DNA of 64,000 nt, taken from positions 1-64,000 of the forward strand of contig JAQWFW010000013.1 of NCBI GenBank assembly GCA_029238515.1. The letters are read 5' to 3'. Below the pieces are notes generated by a model. That model did no database searches, was not told the origin of the DNA, and saw only the letters and a program-made list of their open reading frames with translations. Below are positions 25,809-35,036 of the stretch, piece by piece; position 1 is the stretch's first letter, and every line of letters begins with the position of its first letter. The stretch is from Flavobacteriaceae bacterium (GTDB taxonomy: Bacteria; Bacteroidota; Bacteroidia; Flavobacteriales; Flavobacteriaceae). Both the position numbers and the translations under genes were made by a program.

Positions 25809-26960
25809 ATGAAAAAAATACAAATGGTTGACCTTGAAGGTCAATACGCACCTATAAAAGATGAAGTTAATTCTTCTATTCAAGAAGTTATAGATACAGC
25901 TGCCTTCATCAATGGCCCAAAAGTCAAAGCGTTTCAAGCAAATCTTGAGGCCTACTTAAATGTAAAATATGTGATTCCATGTGCCAATGGTACCGATGCC
26001 CTTCAAATTGCTATGATGGGACTTGGGTTGAAACCTGGCGATGAGGTGATTACAGCAGATTTCACATTCGCCGCCACCGTCGAAGTTATTGCGCTATTAG
26101 GACTTACTCCTGTGCTTGTTGATGTAGATCCAGAATATTTCAATATAGATATTGATGCTATAAAAAAGGCCATCACACCAAAAACCAAAGCAATTGTTCC
26201 TGTGCACTTATTTGGTCAATGCGCCAACATGGATGCCATTATGGAAATCGCCAAAGCACATAATTTGTTTGTAATTGAAGATAATGCTCAAGCCATTGGT
26301 GCAACATACACGTCACTTAATGCATCTAAAGCTAAAGCCGGGACAATTGGTCATGTTGCTTCAACTTCTTTTTTCCCATCTAAAAATTTAGGATGCTATG
26401 GAGATGGAGGTGCGATTTTCACTAACGATGATGATCTGGCGCATACTATTCGTGGTATTGTCAATCACGGGATGTACGAACGTTACCATCACGATGTAGT
26501 TGGTGTAAATTCAAGGTTGGATTCTATACAAGCAGCAGTTTTAGACGCGAAACTCCCACATTTAGATAACTACAATAAAGCGCGACAAAGCGCTGCTAGA
26601 AAATACAATTTAGCGTTCAAAAATCATCCAAATATAGAGACACCAAAAGCTGGAAATGGATGTAAAACCATTTGTGACAACTGCGATTGCCATGTTTTTC
26701 ATCAATATACTTTAAAGATTAAAAACGCCGATCGAGATGGTTTGGTGGCGCATTTGAATGCCAAAGGAATTCCTTGTGGGGTGTATTATCCTATTCCTTT
26801 GCACAAACAAAAAGCATATCAAGATGAGCGTTATAATGATGCAGATTTTCAAGTTACTAACCAGCTTTCAAAAGAAGTCATTTCACTCCCCATGCATACC
26901 GAATTAGACGACGATCAGATAGAGTTTATCACCGCTTCTGTATTATCGTTTTTAACCTAA
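25809..26960 (+). CDS. DegT/DnrJ/EryC1/StrS family sugar aminotransferase
   Basis: PLP-dependent enzyme of 383 aa that transfers an amino group to a keto-sugar nucleotide, usually for surface polysaccharide or LPS O-chain sugars. PLP lysine is Lys192 in SFFPSKNLGCYGDGGA. CANGTDALQIA (59-69) and VIEDNAQAIGA (155-165) are family motifs, and YYPIPLHKQKAY lies near the C-terminus. The start at 25809 (MKKIQMVDLEGQY) is the usual family N-terminus. A Cys-rich insert at 285-295 (CKTICDNCDCH) is unusual and could bind metal. The waaA neighbour suits a role in envelope glycans; the exact sugar is unknown. Confidence 0.9.
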   Translation: MKKIQMVDLEGQYAPIKDEVNSSIQEVIDTAAFINGPKVKAFQANLEAYLNVKYVIPCANGTDALQIAMMGLGLKPGDEVITADFTFAATVEVIALLGLTPVLVDVDPEYFNIDIDAIKKAITPKTKAIVPVHLFGQCANMDAIMEIAKAHNLFVIEDNAQAIGATYTSLNASKAKAGTIGHVASTSFFPSKNLGCYGDGGAIFTNDDDLAHTIRGIVNHGMYERYHHDVVGVNSRLDSIQAAVLDAKLPHLDNYNKARQSAARKYNLAFKNHPNIETPKAGNGCKTICDNCDCHVFHQYTLKIKNADRDGLVAHLNAKGIPCGVYYPIPLHKQKAYQDERYNDADFQVTNQLSKEVISLPMHTELDDDQIEFITASVLSFLT

Positions 26961-26970
26961 ATTTTTAATC

Positions 26971-28248
26971 ATGAAAAAATTAATTTTAATCTTATGTTTT
27001 ATACAAATGGTTGTGGTTTCGGCCCAAGATATTTATTTGCATTGCGGCCAACTTATTGACACAGAAAAAGGTAAAGTACTTACCAAAAAAACAATTATTG
27101 TTTCTGGAAAAACAATTAAATCCATACAAGATGGATATGTGGATTCTGAAAACACCTTAGACATTGTTGTTGATTTAAAATCAAAAACAGTGATGCCTGG
27201 ATTAATCGACATGCATGTCCATATTGAAAATGAATATAACCCTGCGCGTTATATGGATCAATTCACGGCCAATGAGGCTGATGTGGCATTCAAATCCGTT
27301 AATTATGCAGAAACAACCCTTGTGGCTGGATTCACTACAGTTCGAGATCTTGGCGGAACAGGTGTTAATATTGCTTTGAGAAACGCTATTAATAACAACA
27401 CGATTGTTGGACCAAGAATTTTCACCGCAGGAAAAGCTATTGCCACCACCGGAGGTCATGCCGATCCAACAAATGGAAGAAAAAAACTTCTAATGGGCGA
27501 TCCAGGGCCAGAACAAGGCGTGATCAACAGTCCAGATGAAGCTCGAAAAGCTGTGCGCCAACGTTACAAAAATGGCGCAGATAATATCAAAATCACAGCT
27601 ACTGGAGGTGTTTTGAGTGTGGCAAAAAATGGACAGAATCCACAATTTACAATTGAGGAAGTGAAAGCGATTTGTGAAACGGCTAAAGATTATGGAATGA
27701 TTATAGCGGCTCATGCCCATGGTGATGAGGGGATGCAACGCGCCGTAATTGGTGGAGTTACAACCATAGAACATGGTACTAAAATGAGTACAAAGACTAT
27801 GGACTTGATGAAGGAATATGGCACATATTTCGTCCCTACAATTACCGCCGGAAAAGCCGTGGCTGAAAATGCTAAAATTGAAGGGTTTTATCCAGAAATT
27901 ATTGTTCCAAAGGCCTTAGAAATAGGACCAAAAATCCAGAGTACTTTTGCCAAAGCGTACAAAAGAGGTGTGCCCATCGCATTTGGTACAGATGCAGGTG
28001 TTTTTCCTCACGGACAAAACGCAAAAGAATTTGGGTATATGGTTGAGGTAGGTATGCCCGCTATGGAGGCCTTACAGTCGGCAACAATTACAAACGCAAA
28101 AGTTCTTGGGCTAAGCGACCAGCTGGGACAGATTAAACCCAATTATATTGCAGATATTATTGCTATTGATGTTAATCCACTGGAAGATATTTCAACCATG
28201 GAGCGCGTGCAATTTGTAATGAAAGAGGGTAAAATTTACAAAAACTAG
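26971..28248 (+). CDS. Exported metal-dependent amidohydrolase (prolidase/imidazolonepropionase-like)
   Basis: A 425-residue hydrolase with a signal peptide (ending VVVSAQ, residue 19), so periplasmic or secreted. The binuclear metal site is complete: His82/His84 in GLIDMHVHIE, probable carboxylated Lys207 in NIKITATGG, His248/His250 in AAHAHG, His268 in IEHGT, Asp341 in FGTDAG. Relatives cleave X-Pro or other dipeptides or cyclic amides; the substrate cannot be told from sequence. It begins 10 bases after the DegT gene, so the two may share a transcript. It ends 12 bases from the convergent lspA. Confidence 0.88.
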   Translation: MKKLILILCFIQMVVVSAQDIYLHCGQLIDTEKGKVLTKKTIIVSGKTIKSIQDGYVDSENTLDIVVDLKSKTVMPGLIDMHVHIENEYNPARYMDQFTANEADVAFKSVNYAETTLVAGFTTVRDLGGTGVNIALRNAINNNTIVGPRIFTAGKAIATTGGHADPTNGRKKLLMGDPGPEQGVINSPDEARKAVRQRYKNGADNIKITATGGVLSVAKNGQNPQFTIEEVKAICETAKDYGMIIAAHAHGDEGMQRAVIGGVTTIEHGTKMSTKTMDLMKEYGTYFVPTITAGKAVAENAKIEGFYPEIIVPKALEIGPKIQSTFAKAYKRGVPIAFGTDAGVFPHGQNAKEFGYMVEVGMPAMEALQSATITNAKVLGLSDQLGQIKPNYIADIIAIDVNPLEDISTMERVQFVMKEGKIYKN

Positions 28249-28260
28249 GTTCTGGCTAAC

Positions 28261-28743
28261 TTATTTTTTTTCTTTTTGTTTGTATGAAGCAATGATGAGT
28301 AGAATCATACCTATTGTAACGGATAAATCAGCAACATTGAAAATTCCTGTTTGTGCAAATCCAAAGTCCATAAATAAAAAATCGGTTACAGACCCATAAA
28401 GAAATCGGTCATATAAATTCGCAATTCCACCGCCTGCAACACAGCTAAATCCGATGACAGACAAGGAGTCCAAATGCTTATTGGTGAAAAGATAATACAA
28501 CACAACACTAAGAACGATAACTGGTAAAATGAGAAGGAAAATGAGTTTTATTGTGGGGTGAGAATCACTTCCCATTCCCAAAAATGCCCCTGAGTTTTCA
28601 ACATTCATCAATTGTAAAAACTCACCAACAATTTCAGTACGTGATCCAGCAGTGACTTCTGTTCTCACAATGTGCTTCGTGTATTGGTCTAAGCCAATAT
28701 TTAATACTACTAAAAACAGGATGAATGTTATTCTTTTATTCAT
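28261..28743 (-). CDS. lspA: Lipoprotein signal peptidase (signal peptidase II)
   Basis: Inner-membrane aspartyl protease that removes signal peptides from prolipoproteins, such as the several lipoproteins of the glucan locus. It is 160 aa with four hydrophobic segments. Catalytic aspartates are Asp112 (GGGIANLYDRF) and Asp139 (IFNVADLSV). The conserved NVENSGAFLG segment near residue 47 is also present. It follows fabD by 4 bases and is the last gene of the thyA-folA-fabD-lspA minus-strand set. Confidence 0.94.
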   Translation of the reverse strand: MNKRITFILFLVVLNIGLDQYTKHIVRTEVTAGSRTEIVGEFLQLMNVENSGAFLGMGSDSHPTIKLIFLLILPVIVLSVVLYYLFTNKHLDSLSVIGFSCVAGGGIANLYDRFLYGSVTDFLFMDFGFAQTGIFNVADLSVTIGMILLIIASYKQKEKK

Positions 28744-28747
28744 AAAT

Positions 28748-29635
28748 CTATAATTCTAAAGCAGCACCACTGGTGTTCACTTCTCTATTTATTTTTCTCA
28801 TGAGTCCTTGCAAAACTTTTCCTGGACCTACTTCAATAAAATGTTGAGCACCATCAGCAATCATTTGCTCAACGGATTGAGTCCATCGAACTGGTGAAGT
28901 GAGTTGTGCAATCAAATTTGTTTTAATTTCAGCGGTATCTTGAACGGCATTAGCTGTAACATTTTGATAAATTGGACAGCTCGGAGTATTGAATATTGTT
29001 TGTTCAATGGCTGATGCCAATTGTTCGCGTGCAGGTTCCATCAATGGTGAATGAAATGCACCGCCAACAGGCAGTACCAATGCTCTGCGTGCTCCTTTTT
29101 CTTTTAAAATTTCACATGCTGCATGGATGGCTTCAATAGCACCAGAAATTACCAATTGCCCTGGGCAATTATAATTTGCTGCTACAACAACCCCTTGAAT
29201 TTCTGCGCAAACAGATTCTACCACTTCATCTCCTAATCCTAGAACAGCAGCCATAGTTCCCTCTGTAGAATTACAAGCTTTTTGCATGGCATCGGCACGT
29301 TGCGCAACGAGTTTTAGTCCGTGCTCAAAGCTTAAAGTATTGTTGGCAACCAAAGCTGAAAATTCGCCTAAAGAATGACCGGCAACCATTTCTGGCTTGA
29401 ATTGTTCACCCATACTTTTAGCCAAAATTACCGAATGTAGAAAAATGGCAGGTTGTGTCACGTTTGTTTGTTTTAAGTCTTCTGCACTTCCTTCAAACAT
29501 GATTTTTGTAATGTCAAAACCTAAAATCGAATTGGCTTCCTCGAATAGAGATTTAGCAACCGATGATTGTTCGTAAAGGTCTTGCCCCATTCCGGGAAAT
29601 TGAGCACCTTGTCCTGGAAAAATATATGCGTTCAT
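28748..29635 (-). CDS. fabD: Malonyl-CoA:ACP transacylase
   Basis: Loads malonyl onto acyl carrier protein for fatty acid synthesis; cytoplasmic. It is 295 aa, close to the E. coli length. Opening FPGQGAQFPGMG, nucleophile Ser88 in GHSLGEFSAL, and the second catalytic residue His in GGAFHSPLM near 197. The C-terminus has EVGPGKVLQGL. It sits between lspA (4 bases) and folA (27 bases) and is co-directional with both. Confidence 0.95.
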   Translation of the reverse strand: MNAYIFPGQGAQFPGMGQDLYEQSSVAKSLFEEANSILGFDITKIMFEGSAEDLKQTNVTQPAIFLHSVILAKSMGEQFKPEMVAGHSLGEFSALVANNTLSFEHGLKLVAQRADAMQKACNSTEGTMAAVLGLGDEVVESVCAEIQGVVVAANYNCPGQLVISGAIEAIHAACEILKEKGARRALVLPVGGAFHSPLMEPAREQLASAIEQTIFNTPSCPIYQNVTANAVQDTAEIKTNLIAQLTSPVRWTQSVEQMIADGAQHFIEVGPGKVLQGLMRKINREVNTSGAALEL

Positions 29636-29662
29636 CTAAAGTTTATTTTTAAGTTTGAATTT

Positions 29663-30169
29663 TTATCGCCTTGTATATGTTATAAAACTAAAATCAAAGG
29701 CGTGTTTGTCGTCTTTTTTTATGTGTTCGTTATATGTTTCTTCCCATTGATTTAAATCTAGTTCTGGAAAGAATGTATCGCCTTCAAAATGGGCATGAAC
29801 CCGTGTAAGCTCAATACAGTCGGCAAAAGCTAATGCTTGTTTGTATATTTCTCCACCACCAATAATATAGGGTTGTTCGTCTTTTTTTGTTAGTTCAATG
29901 GCTTTCTTTAGCGAATTTACAACCAAAACACCTTCTGGAGCTTTGTAATCCTTTTGCCTTGTGATGACCACATGAGTTCTGTTGGGTAAAGGTCTAGGAA
30001 AACTTTCGAATGTTTTTCGTCCCATAATAATATGGTGTCCAGAAGTTAGGGACTTGAAACGTTTCAAATCCAAGCTTAAGTTCCAAATCAAATCATTGTC
30101 TTTACCAATTACTTGGTTTTCTGATACAGCCACAATGATGGTCAGTATTTGTTGTTTTGCTTTATTCAA
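29663..30169 (-). CDS. folA: Dihydrofolate reductase
   Basis: Reduces dihydrofolate, which thymidylate synthase next door produces. About 168 aa. Motifs: IIVAVSENQVIGKDNDLIW (substrate/NADPH N-terminal loop), HHIIMGRKTFESFPRPLPNR, and PYIIGGGEIYKQAL. No ATG is available at the N-terminus. The frame runs from a TTG at 30190, but that TTG is the end of a TATTTTTG promoter-like box, so the TTG at 30169 (start of NKAKQQILTIIVAV) is preferred. Start assignment is uncertain; the product is not. Confidence 0.92.
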   Translation of the reverse strand: MNKAKQQILTIIVAVSENQVIGKDNDLIWNLSLDLKRFKSLTSGHHIIMGRKTFESFPRPLPNRTHVVITRQKDYKAPEGVLVVNSLKKAIELTKKDEQPYIIGGGEIYKQALAFADCIELTRVHAHFEGDTFFPELDLNQWEETYNEHIKKDDKHAFDFSFITYTRR

Positions 30170-30187
30170 TAGATTAAACTTAGTCCG

Positions 30188-30195
30188 CAAAAATA
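30188..30195 (-). promoter_or_regulatory. Candidate -7 promoter box for folA
   Basis: TATTTTTG on the minus strand matches TAnnTTTG and lies between the thyA stop (30212) and the proposed folA start (30169). No clear -33 element at standard spacing was seen. It would give folA-fabD-lspA a promoter separate from thyA. Confidence 0.3.
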
Positions 30196-30211
30196 GCGTT
30201 TTCAGTTGAAA

Positions 30212-31036
30212 TTATATAGCAACTTTTCCTTTGATGTGTGGGTGTGGATCATAATCAACCAAAGTAAAGTCTTCAAAAGTAAAGTCAAATATATTACTTA
30301 CATCTGGGTTGAGCACCATTTTGGGCAACGGGCGTGGAACTCTTGATCGTTGCAATTCGAGTTGTTCTATATGATTGTTATAAATATGCGCATCACCAAA
30401 AGTATGTACAAAATCTCCAGCTTCATATCCACAAACTTGTGCCATCATCATTGTAAATAGAGCATAGGAAGCAATATTGAAAGGTACACCCAGAAAGATG
30501 TCTGCGCTACGCTGATAAAGCTGACAAGATAATTTTCCCTTGTGCACATAAAATTGGAAAAAGGCATGACAGGGGGGAAGTGCAGCTTTTCCGTCTGCTA
30601 CATTTTCTGAAAATGATTTTGAAGTGTCGGGCAAAACGGATGGATTCCATGCCGAAACGAGCATACGTCTGCTGTCTGGATTTGTTTTTAGTGTTTCGAT
30701 TATTGATTTTATTTGATCAATGTCATCGCTGTTCCAATTTCGCCATTGATGTCCATATACAGGTCCTAAATCGCCATTTTCATCGGCCCATTCGTTCCAA
30801 ATACGCACTCCATTTTCTGTCAAATATTTAGTATTGGTATCTCCTTTCAGAAACCATAGTAATTCGTATACAATGGATTTTAGATGTAGTTTTTTTGTAG
30901 TTACCATTGGAAAACCTTCACTCAAATCAAAGCGCATTTGGTATCCGAAAACACTTTTTGTACCTGTGCCAGTACGATCTCCTTTTTCATTTCCGTGCTC
31001 TAAAACGTGGTTTACTAAGTCCAGATATTGCTTCAT
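30212..31036 (-). CDS. thyA: Thymidylate synthase (ThyA type)
   Basis: Methylates dUMP to dTMP with methylene-tetrahydrofolate, yielding dihydrofolate for the adjacent FolA. It is 274 aa. Catalytic Cys156 in [13 protein letters not shown], phosphate-binding [10 protein letters not shown] (about 123-132), and the conserved [18 protein letters not shown] helix. It is upstream of folA by 42 bases (to the proposed start). The thyA-folA pairing is common in bacteria. Confidence 0.97.
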   Translation of the reverse strand: MKQYLDLVNHVLEHGNEKGDRTGTGTKSVFGYQMRFDLSEGFPMVTTKKLHLKSIVYELLWFLKGDTNTKYLTENGVRIWNEWADENGDLGPVYGHQWRNWNSDDIDQIKSIIETLKTNPDSRRMLVSAWNPSVLPDTSKSFSENVADGKAALPPCHAFFQFYVHKGKLSCQLYQRSADIFLGVPFNIASYALFTMMMAQVCGYEAGDFVHTFGDAHIYNNHIEQLELQRSRVPRPLPKMVLNPDVSNIFDFTFEDFTLVDYDPHPHIKGKVAI

Positions 31037-31131
31037 AAAAACGGTTAATTATTACAGTTTAAAAATAATTAATGCAGCAATGAATGTAAAGCATCAAAGA
31101 GCAATAATTTGAAAAGTTATCAACGGATTTA

Positions 31132-32523
31132 TTATCCTATAATTAGCCCTGCAATAGTTGCTGAAAGTAAAGAGGCAATGGTGCCTCCAATAAGAGCTTT
31201 CATGCCTAATTCTGAAAGTGTTTTTCTCTGTCCTGGCGCCAAAGAGCCAATACCTCCAACTTGAATGCCTATAGACGCAAAATTGGCAAAACCACAAAGC
31301 ATATATGTGGCCATAATGATGGACTTTTCGTATTTGAGATGAACCAATGCCAAAGGGTCTTTAAGATCAGCAAGTTGAATATATCCTACAAATTCGCTAG
31401 CTGCGAGTTTTATCCCTAAAAGTTGTCCCATGAGTGCCATATCTTCCTTTGCAATTCCAATGAGCCACATTAGTGGAGCAAAAGCATAACCAAGTATAAA
31501 TTCTAATGAAAATTCCTGATAAGGTGTATTGGATTGAACCCATTCATTTAGTCCTCCAAAATCGCCAATCCACCCTAAAATGCCATTTATCATGGCGATA
31601 AATGCTAAAAATACCAAAAGCATAGCACCTATATTGAATGCAAGTTTCAAACCTTCTGTGGTTCCATTTGCAATAGCATCAAGGATGTTTGATCCTACTT
31701 TTTCTTGAGAAACAACAACATCATTGTCGATGGCTTCTGATTGTGGATATAAAATTTTTGAAATAACAATCGCTCCCGGTGCAGCCATTACAGATGCTGT
31801 CAAAAGATGCTTAGCATAGTACTGACGGAGAATTTCATCTTCGCCACCCAAAAATCCAATGTATGCGGCCAGAACCCCACCCGCAACAGTGGCCATTCCG
31901 CCAATCATCACTAAAAGTATTTCGGAACGGTTCATTTTTTCTAAATAGGCCTTAATCATTAGGGGAGCTTCCGTTTGCCCCAAAAAGATATTTCCAGCGA
32001 CACTTAAACTCTCTGCTCCTGAAACTTGTAAAAGTTTTGTAAGAAGCCATGCGAATATTTTTACTACTTTTTGAATCACACCCAAATAAAATAAAACAGA
32101 AGTTAATGCGGAAAAGAAAATAATTGTTGGGAGAATTGAAACCGCAAAAGTATTGAGCGATGCTTCTATTTTTCCTGTCGAAAATGCTGCAAATAAAAAC
32201 TCTGTTCCTTTTTGAGTAAAATCGAGAACTGCAAGAAAGATGTTTCCGATGCCTTTAAATATTTTTTGTACGAATTCAACCTTCAAAACAGCAATAGCCA
32301 ACAACAGTTGAGCACTCAATCCAAACCCTACTGTCCTCCAATTGATGGCTCTTCTGTTTGTACTTAATGCTATTGCTATTGCCAAGAGAACGACCATGCC
32401 CAGAACCCCTCTCAGTAAACTATCTAAGCTAAAACCTTGACTTTCAATTATTTGTGATGCATTTGCTTGTGCAAAAAGCGAAGGGCTGTTGAGTGCAAAA
32501 AGTAGTGCAATGGCTTTAGTCAT
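31132..32523 (-). CDS. nupC: Concentrative nucleoside transporter (NupC/CNT family)
   Basis: Na+- or H+-coupled nucleoside symporter in the inner membrane, 463 aa with many hydrophobic segments. CNT hallmarks are GQTEAPLMIKAYLEKMNRSE (substrate/cation region near 185-205) and GFANFASIGIQVGGIGSLAP near the C-terminus. An N-terminal extension that looks like a signal peptide (LFALNSPSLFAQ) precedes the first core helix, a feature seen in flavobacterial members. It lies upstream of thyA and 12 bases downstream of the BFN gene, so nucleotide salvage and thymidylate synthesis genes are grouped. Confidence 0.92.
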   Translation of the reverse strand: MTKAIALLFALNSPSLFAQANASQIIESQGFSLDSLLRGVLGMVVLLAIAIALSTNRRAINWRTVGFGLSAQLLLAIAVLKVEFVQKIFKGIGNIFLAVLDFTQKGTEFLFAAFSTGKIEASLNTFAVSILPTIIFFSALTSVLFYLGVIQKVVKIFAWLLTKLLQVSGAESLSVAGNIFLGQTEAPLMIKAYLEKMNRSEILLVMIGGMATVAGGVLAAYIGFLGGEDEILRQYYAKHLLTASVMAAPGAIVISKILYPQSEAIDNDVVVSQEKVGSNILDAIANGTTEGLKLAFNIGAMLLVFLAFIAMINGILGWIGDFGGLNEWVQSNTPYQEFSLEFILGYAFAPLMWLIGIAKEDMALMGQLLGIKLAASEFVGYIQLADLKDPLALVHLKYEKSIIMATYMLCGFANFASIGIQVGGIGSLAPGQRKTLSELGMKALIGGTIASLLSATIAGLIIG

Positions 32524-32534
32524 ATGTATTGTGC

Positions 32535-33152
32535 TTATCGTTTTGAAATTTCATCTCTAATTTTTGCTGCAACTTCATAGTTTTCATCAGAAACGGCTTT
32601 TTGTAGCAAATCCTCAAGTTCGGCTAAAGATAGATTTTTATAATCGTTTTGTTCGTCTATATTTTTTTCTGAAGCATCTGAGGGAACTTCTTCAAATACT
32701 AGAGCATCATCACTTTTTTCTACATCTTCTTCAGGGTTAATTTTTAGAATGATTCCTGCTTTTTCTAGAATATTTTTATAAGTGAAAATAGGTGCAGAAA
32801 AGCGTAAAGCAAGTGCAATTGCATCGCTTGTACGCCCATCAATAATTTCTTCTTTTCCGTTGCTTTCACATATTAGTGATGCATAAAATACGCCGTCTAC
32901 AAGTTTATGGATAATAACTTGTTTGACTATAATATTGAATCGGTCAGAAAAATTCTTGAATAAGTCGTGGGTTAATGGTCTAGGTGGGCGAATATCTTTT
33001 TCTAGAGCAATTGCAATGGATTGTGCTTCAAATGCGCCAATCACGATAGGCAACTTTCGTTCACCGTCTACTTCACTGAGAATCAATGCATAAGCACCGC
33101 TTTGTGTTTGACTGTAAGAAATACCCTTTATGTTAAGACGAACTAAACTCAT
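32535..33152 (-). CDS. Bifunctional nuclease (BFN/DUF151) family protein with UVR motif
   Basis: A 205-residue cytoplasmic protein. Residues about 1-140 are a BFN/DUF151 domain (LPIVIGAFEAQSIAIALE, GRTSDAIALALRFSAPIF). A Lys/Glu-rich linker follows, then a UvrB/UvrC-like UVR helix pair (SLAELEDLLQKAVSDENYEV AAKIRDEI, residues about 172-203). Some family members have been assigned nuclease activity, but the physiological role in Bacteroidota is unknown. It starts the nupC-side transcript and is separated from etfA by about 110 bases that hold a probable terminator. Confidence 0.85.
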   Translation of the reverse strand: MSLVRLNIKGISYSQTQSGAYALILSEVDGERKLPIVIGAFEAQSIAIALEKDIRPPRPLTHDLFKNFSDRFNIIVKQVIIHKLVDGVFYASLICESNGKEEIIDGRTSDAIALALRFSAPIFTYKNILEKAGIILKINPEEDVEKSDDALVFEEVPSDASEKNIDEQNDYKNLSLAELEDLLQKAVSDENYEVAAKIRDEISKR

Positions 33153-33228
33153 TATTGTTCTAACAAATAACAGTTTTAATTCCTAAAATACCAAACTTAA
33201 TCCTCTAAGTTTTAATAAATTGAATCAA

Positions 33229-33254
33229 AAAATCAATTGTAAAATATTGATTTT
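33229..33254 (-). terminator. Probable AT-rich terminator after etfA
   Basis: Nine-base inverted repeat AAAATCAAT (33229-33237) and ATTGATTTT (33246-33254), 8-base loop. On the minus strand the second arm runs into TTTTTTG. It is placed just after the etfA stop. The low GC content makes it weak. Confidence 0.4.
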
Positions 33255-33262
33255 GAAACACA

Positions 33263-34219
33263 TTAGCTATTTTGAGCTTTAAATGTTTTTAGTTTTTCGA
33301 TTAATTTTGGAACAACTTCAAAAGCATCTCCTACAATGCCATAATCTGCGGCTTTGAAAAATGGTGCTTCAGGATCGGTATTGATAACGACTTTCACTTT
33401 AGATGAATTTATCCCTGCCAAATGTTGTATCGCTCCTGAAATTCCAATAGCAATATAAAGGTTACTTGCCACGGGTTTGCCAGTTTGGCCAACGTGCTCA
33501 CTATGAGGTCTCCAGCCCAAATCCGATACTGGTTTCGAACACGCTGTTGCTGCACCAAGGACGTCTGCCAATTCTTCTATCATACCCCAGTTTTCAGGAC
33601 CTTTCAATCCTCGACCAGCCGAAACTACGGTTTCTGCATCTGCTATAGAAACTTTGTTGGCCGCTTTATCTACGTTTTCAACACTTATTTCAGAAGAAGT
33701 GATTGATGGTGAAAATGATTCAACTTCTAGAGAAACGGATTGTTCAACAAGGCCAAAGGCATTGTTGGATAGCCCTATAACTTTCACTTCCGTTGTGATT
33801 TCTGTTTCGCAAAACGCTTTATTGCTAAAAACACTTCTTTTCACAACAAATGGTTGAGTGCTTTTAGGAATTTCAACGACATTTGGTACATAACCAGCAT
33901 CCAACCCAACAGATAGCATTGGCGCTAAATAGCGGCTATCTGCGCTGCTGCTCAGCACAACCACATTGGCCTGTTCCTTTTGTGCAGCTTGAACAAGGAT
34001 ATCAGCATAGATTTTTGCATTGAATTGTTCGGAATGGTTTACACTCAAAACTTTATCTACACCAAAAGTTCCTAGTGGGGTGCAGTCTTTTGTATTGAAC
34101 ACAACAGCGTTTAAATTTGTGTTTAAGGCATTTGCAACAGCACGGCCATAGGATGCAACTTCTAATGCTGCTTTTTTAAATGCTCCATTTTCAGATTCTA
34201 TATATACGAGTACGGACAT
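33263..34219 (-). CDS. etfA: Electron transfer flavoprotein alpha subunit
   Basis: Carries electrons from acyl-CoA dehydrogenases and similar flavoenzymes to the respiratory chain. It is 318 aa. The C-terminal FAD-binding domain is well conserved: VSAGRGLKGPENWG, then PVSDLGWRPHSEHVGQTGKPV and YIAIGISGAIQHLAG, with INTDPEAPFFKAADYGIVGD. It follows etfB after 11 bases and forms the heterodimer with it. No bifurcating-type extra motifs were noted, so an ordinary fatty-acid oxidation role is likely. Confidence 0.96.
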   Translation of the reverse strand: MSVLVYIESENGAFKKAALEVASYGRAVANALNTNLNAVVFNTKDCTPLGTFGVDKVLSVNHSEQFNAKIYADILVQAAQKEQANVVVLSSSADSRYLAPMLSVGLDAGYVPNVVEIPKSTQPFVVKRSVFSNKAFCETEITTEVKVIGLSNNAFGLVEQSVSLEVESFSPSITSSEISVENVDKAANKVSIADAETVVSAGRGLKGPENWGMIEELADVLGAATACSKPVSDLGWRPHSEHVGQTGKPVASNLYIAIGISGAIQHLAGINSSKVKVVINTDPEAPFFKAADYGIVGDAFEVVPKLIEKLKTFKAQNS

Positions 34220-34230
34220 GTTTTTTTGTT

Positions 34231-34977
34231 TTAAATGACTTTTGCTTCGTTGTGCAAAAGATCAATAAGTTCATCAATATTTTCGGCTTCTACCATTTTG
34301 ATAGCGCCTTTAGGTGCTGGTTTTTCATACTTCAACGTTGTGGAAGTTGTTTGCTGACTAGATGGTTCAAGTACAGTTAAGGGTTTTTTTCTTGCCATCA
34401 TTATTCCACGCATGTTTGGGATTTTCAAATCGCTTTCTTCAACAAGTCCTTTTTGTCCTCCAATGACTAGTGGTAAACTACTTGTGAGGGTTTCTTTTCC
34501 ACCGTCAATTTCACGAACAGCGGTTGCGGTGTTGTTTTCAATTTCTAAAGAAATACAGTTATTGACAAAGCTTGCGCCGAGTTCTGCAGCCATCATACCT
34601 GGAACCATACCTCCGTTGTAATCTATAGACTCTCGACCTGCAATGATTAAATCGTAATGACCTTCTTTTGCAACTTTTGAGAGTTCTTTGGCTACTGCAT
34701 AACCGTCGGTTGCAGGTGTATTGACTCTAAACGCAGCATCGGCACCAATAGCCAACGCTTTTCTGAGTGTAGATTCTGTCTCAGGTCCACCAACATTAAT
34801 TACATCTACAGATGCATTTTGCTTTTCTTTAAACCACATGGCTCTTGTTAGGCCAAATTCATCATTTGGATTAATGACAAATTGAACGCCGCTGGTGTCG
34901 AATGCTGTGTTGTCGTTTGTGAAATTTATTTTTGATGTGGTGTCTGGGACATGACTGATGCATACTAATATTTTCAT
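34231..34977 (-). CDS. etfB: Electron transfer flavoprotein beta subunit
   Basis: Partner of EtfA that binds AMP. It is 248 aa. Opening MKILVCISHVPDTTSKINF, FVINPNDEFGLTRA, the family segment AGRESIDYNGGMVPGMMAAELG, and near the C-terminus MRGIMMARKKPL. First gene of the etfBA pair, divergent from pdhB across a 148-base spacer containing a perfect 24-base palindrome. A TTTTTTTG box (35030-35023, minus strand) could be its -7 element. Confidence 0.96.
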   Translation of the reverse strand: MKILVCISHVPDTTSKINFTNDNTAFDTSGVQFVINPNDEFGLTRAMWFKEKQNASVDVINVGGPETESTLRKALAIGADAAFRVNTPATDGYAVAKELSKVAKEGHYDLIIAGRESIDYNGGMVPGMMAAELGASFVNNCISLEIENNTATAVREIDGGKETLTSSLPLVIGGQKGLVEESDLKIPNMRGIMMARKKPLTVLEPSSQQTTSTTLKYEKPAPKGAIKMVEAENIDELIDLLHNEAKVI

Positions 34978-35036
34978 TATTTGGGTGTTTTAGTGTTCCA
35001 ATTAATTATTTGGACGAAGGTACAAAAAAAGTTCAT

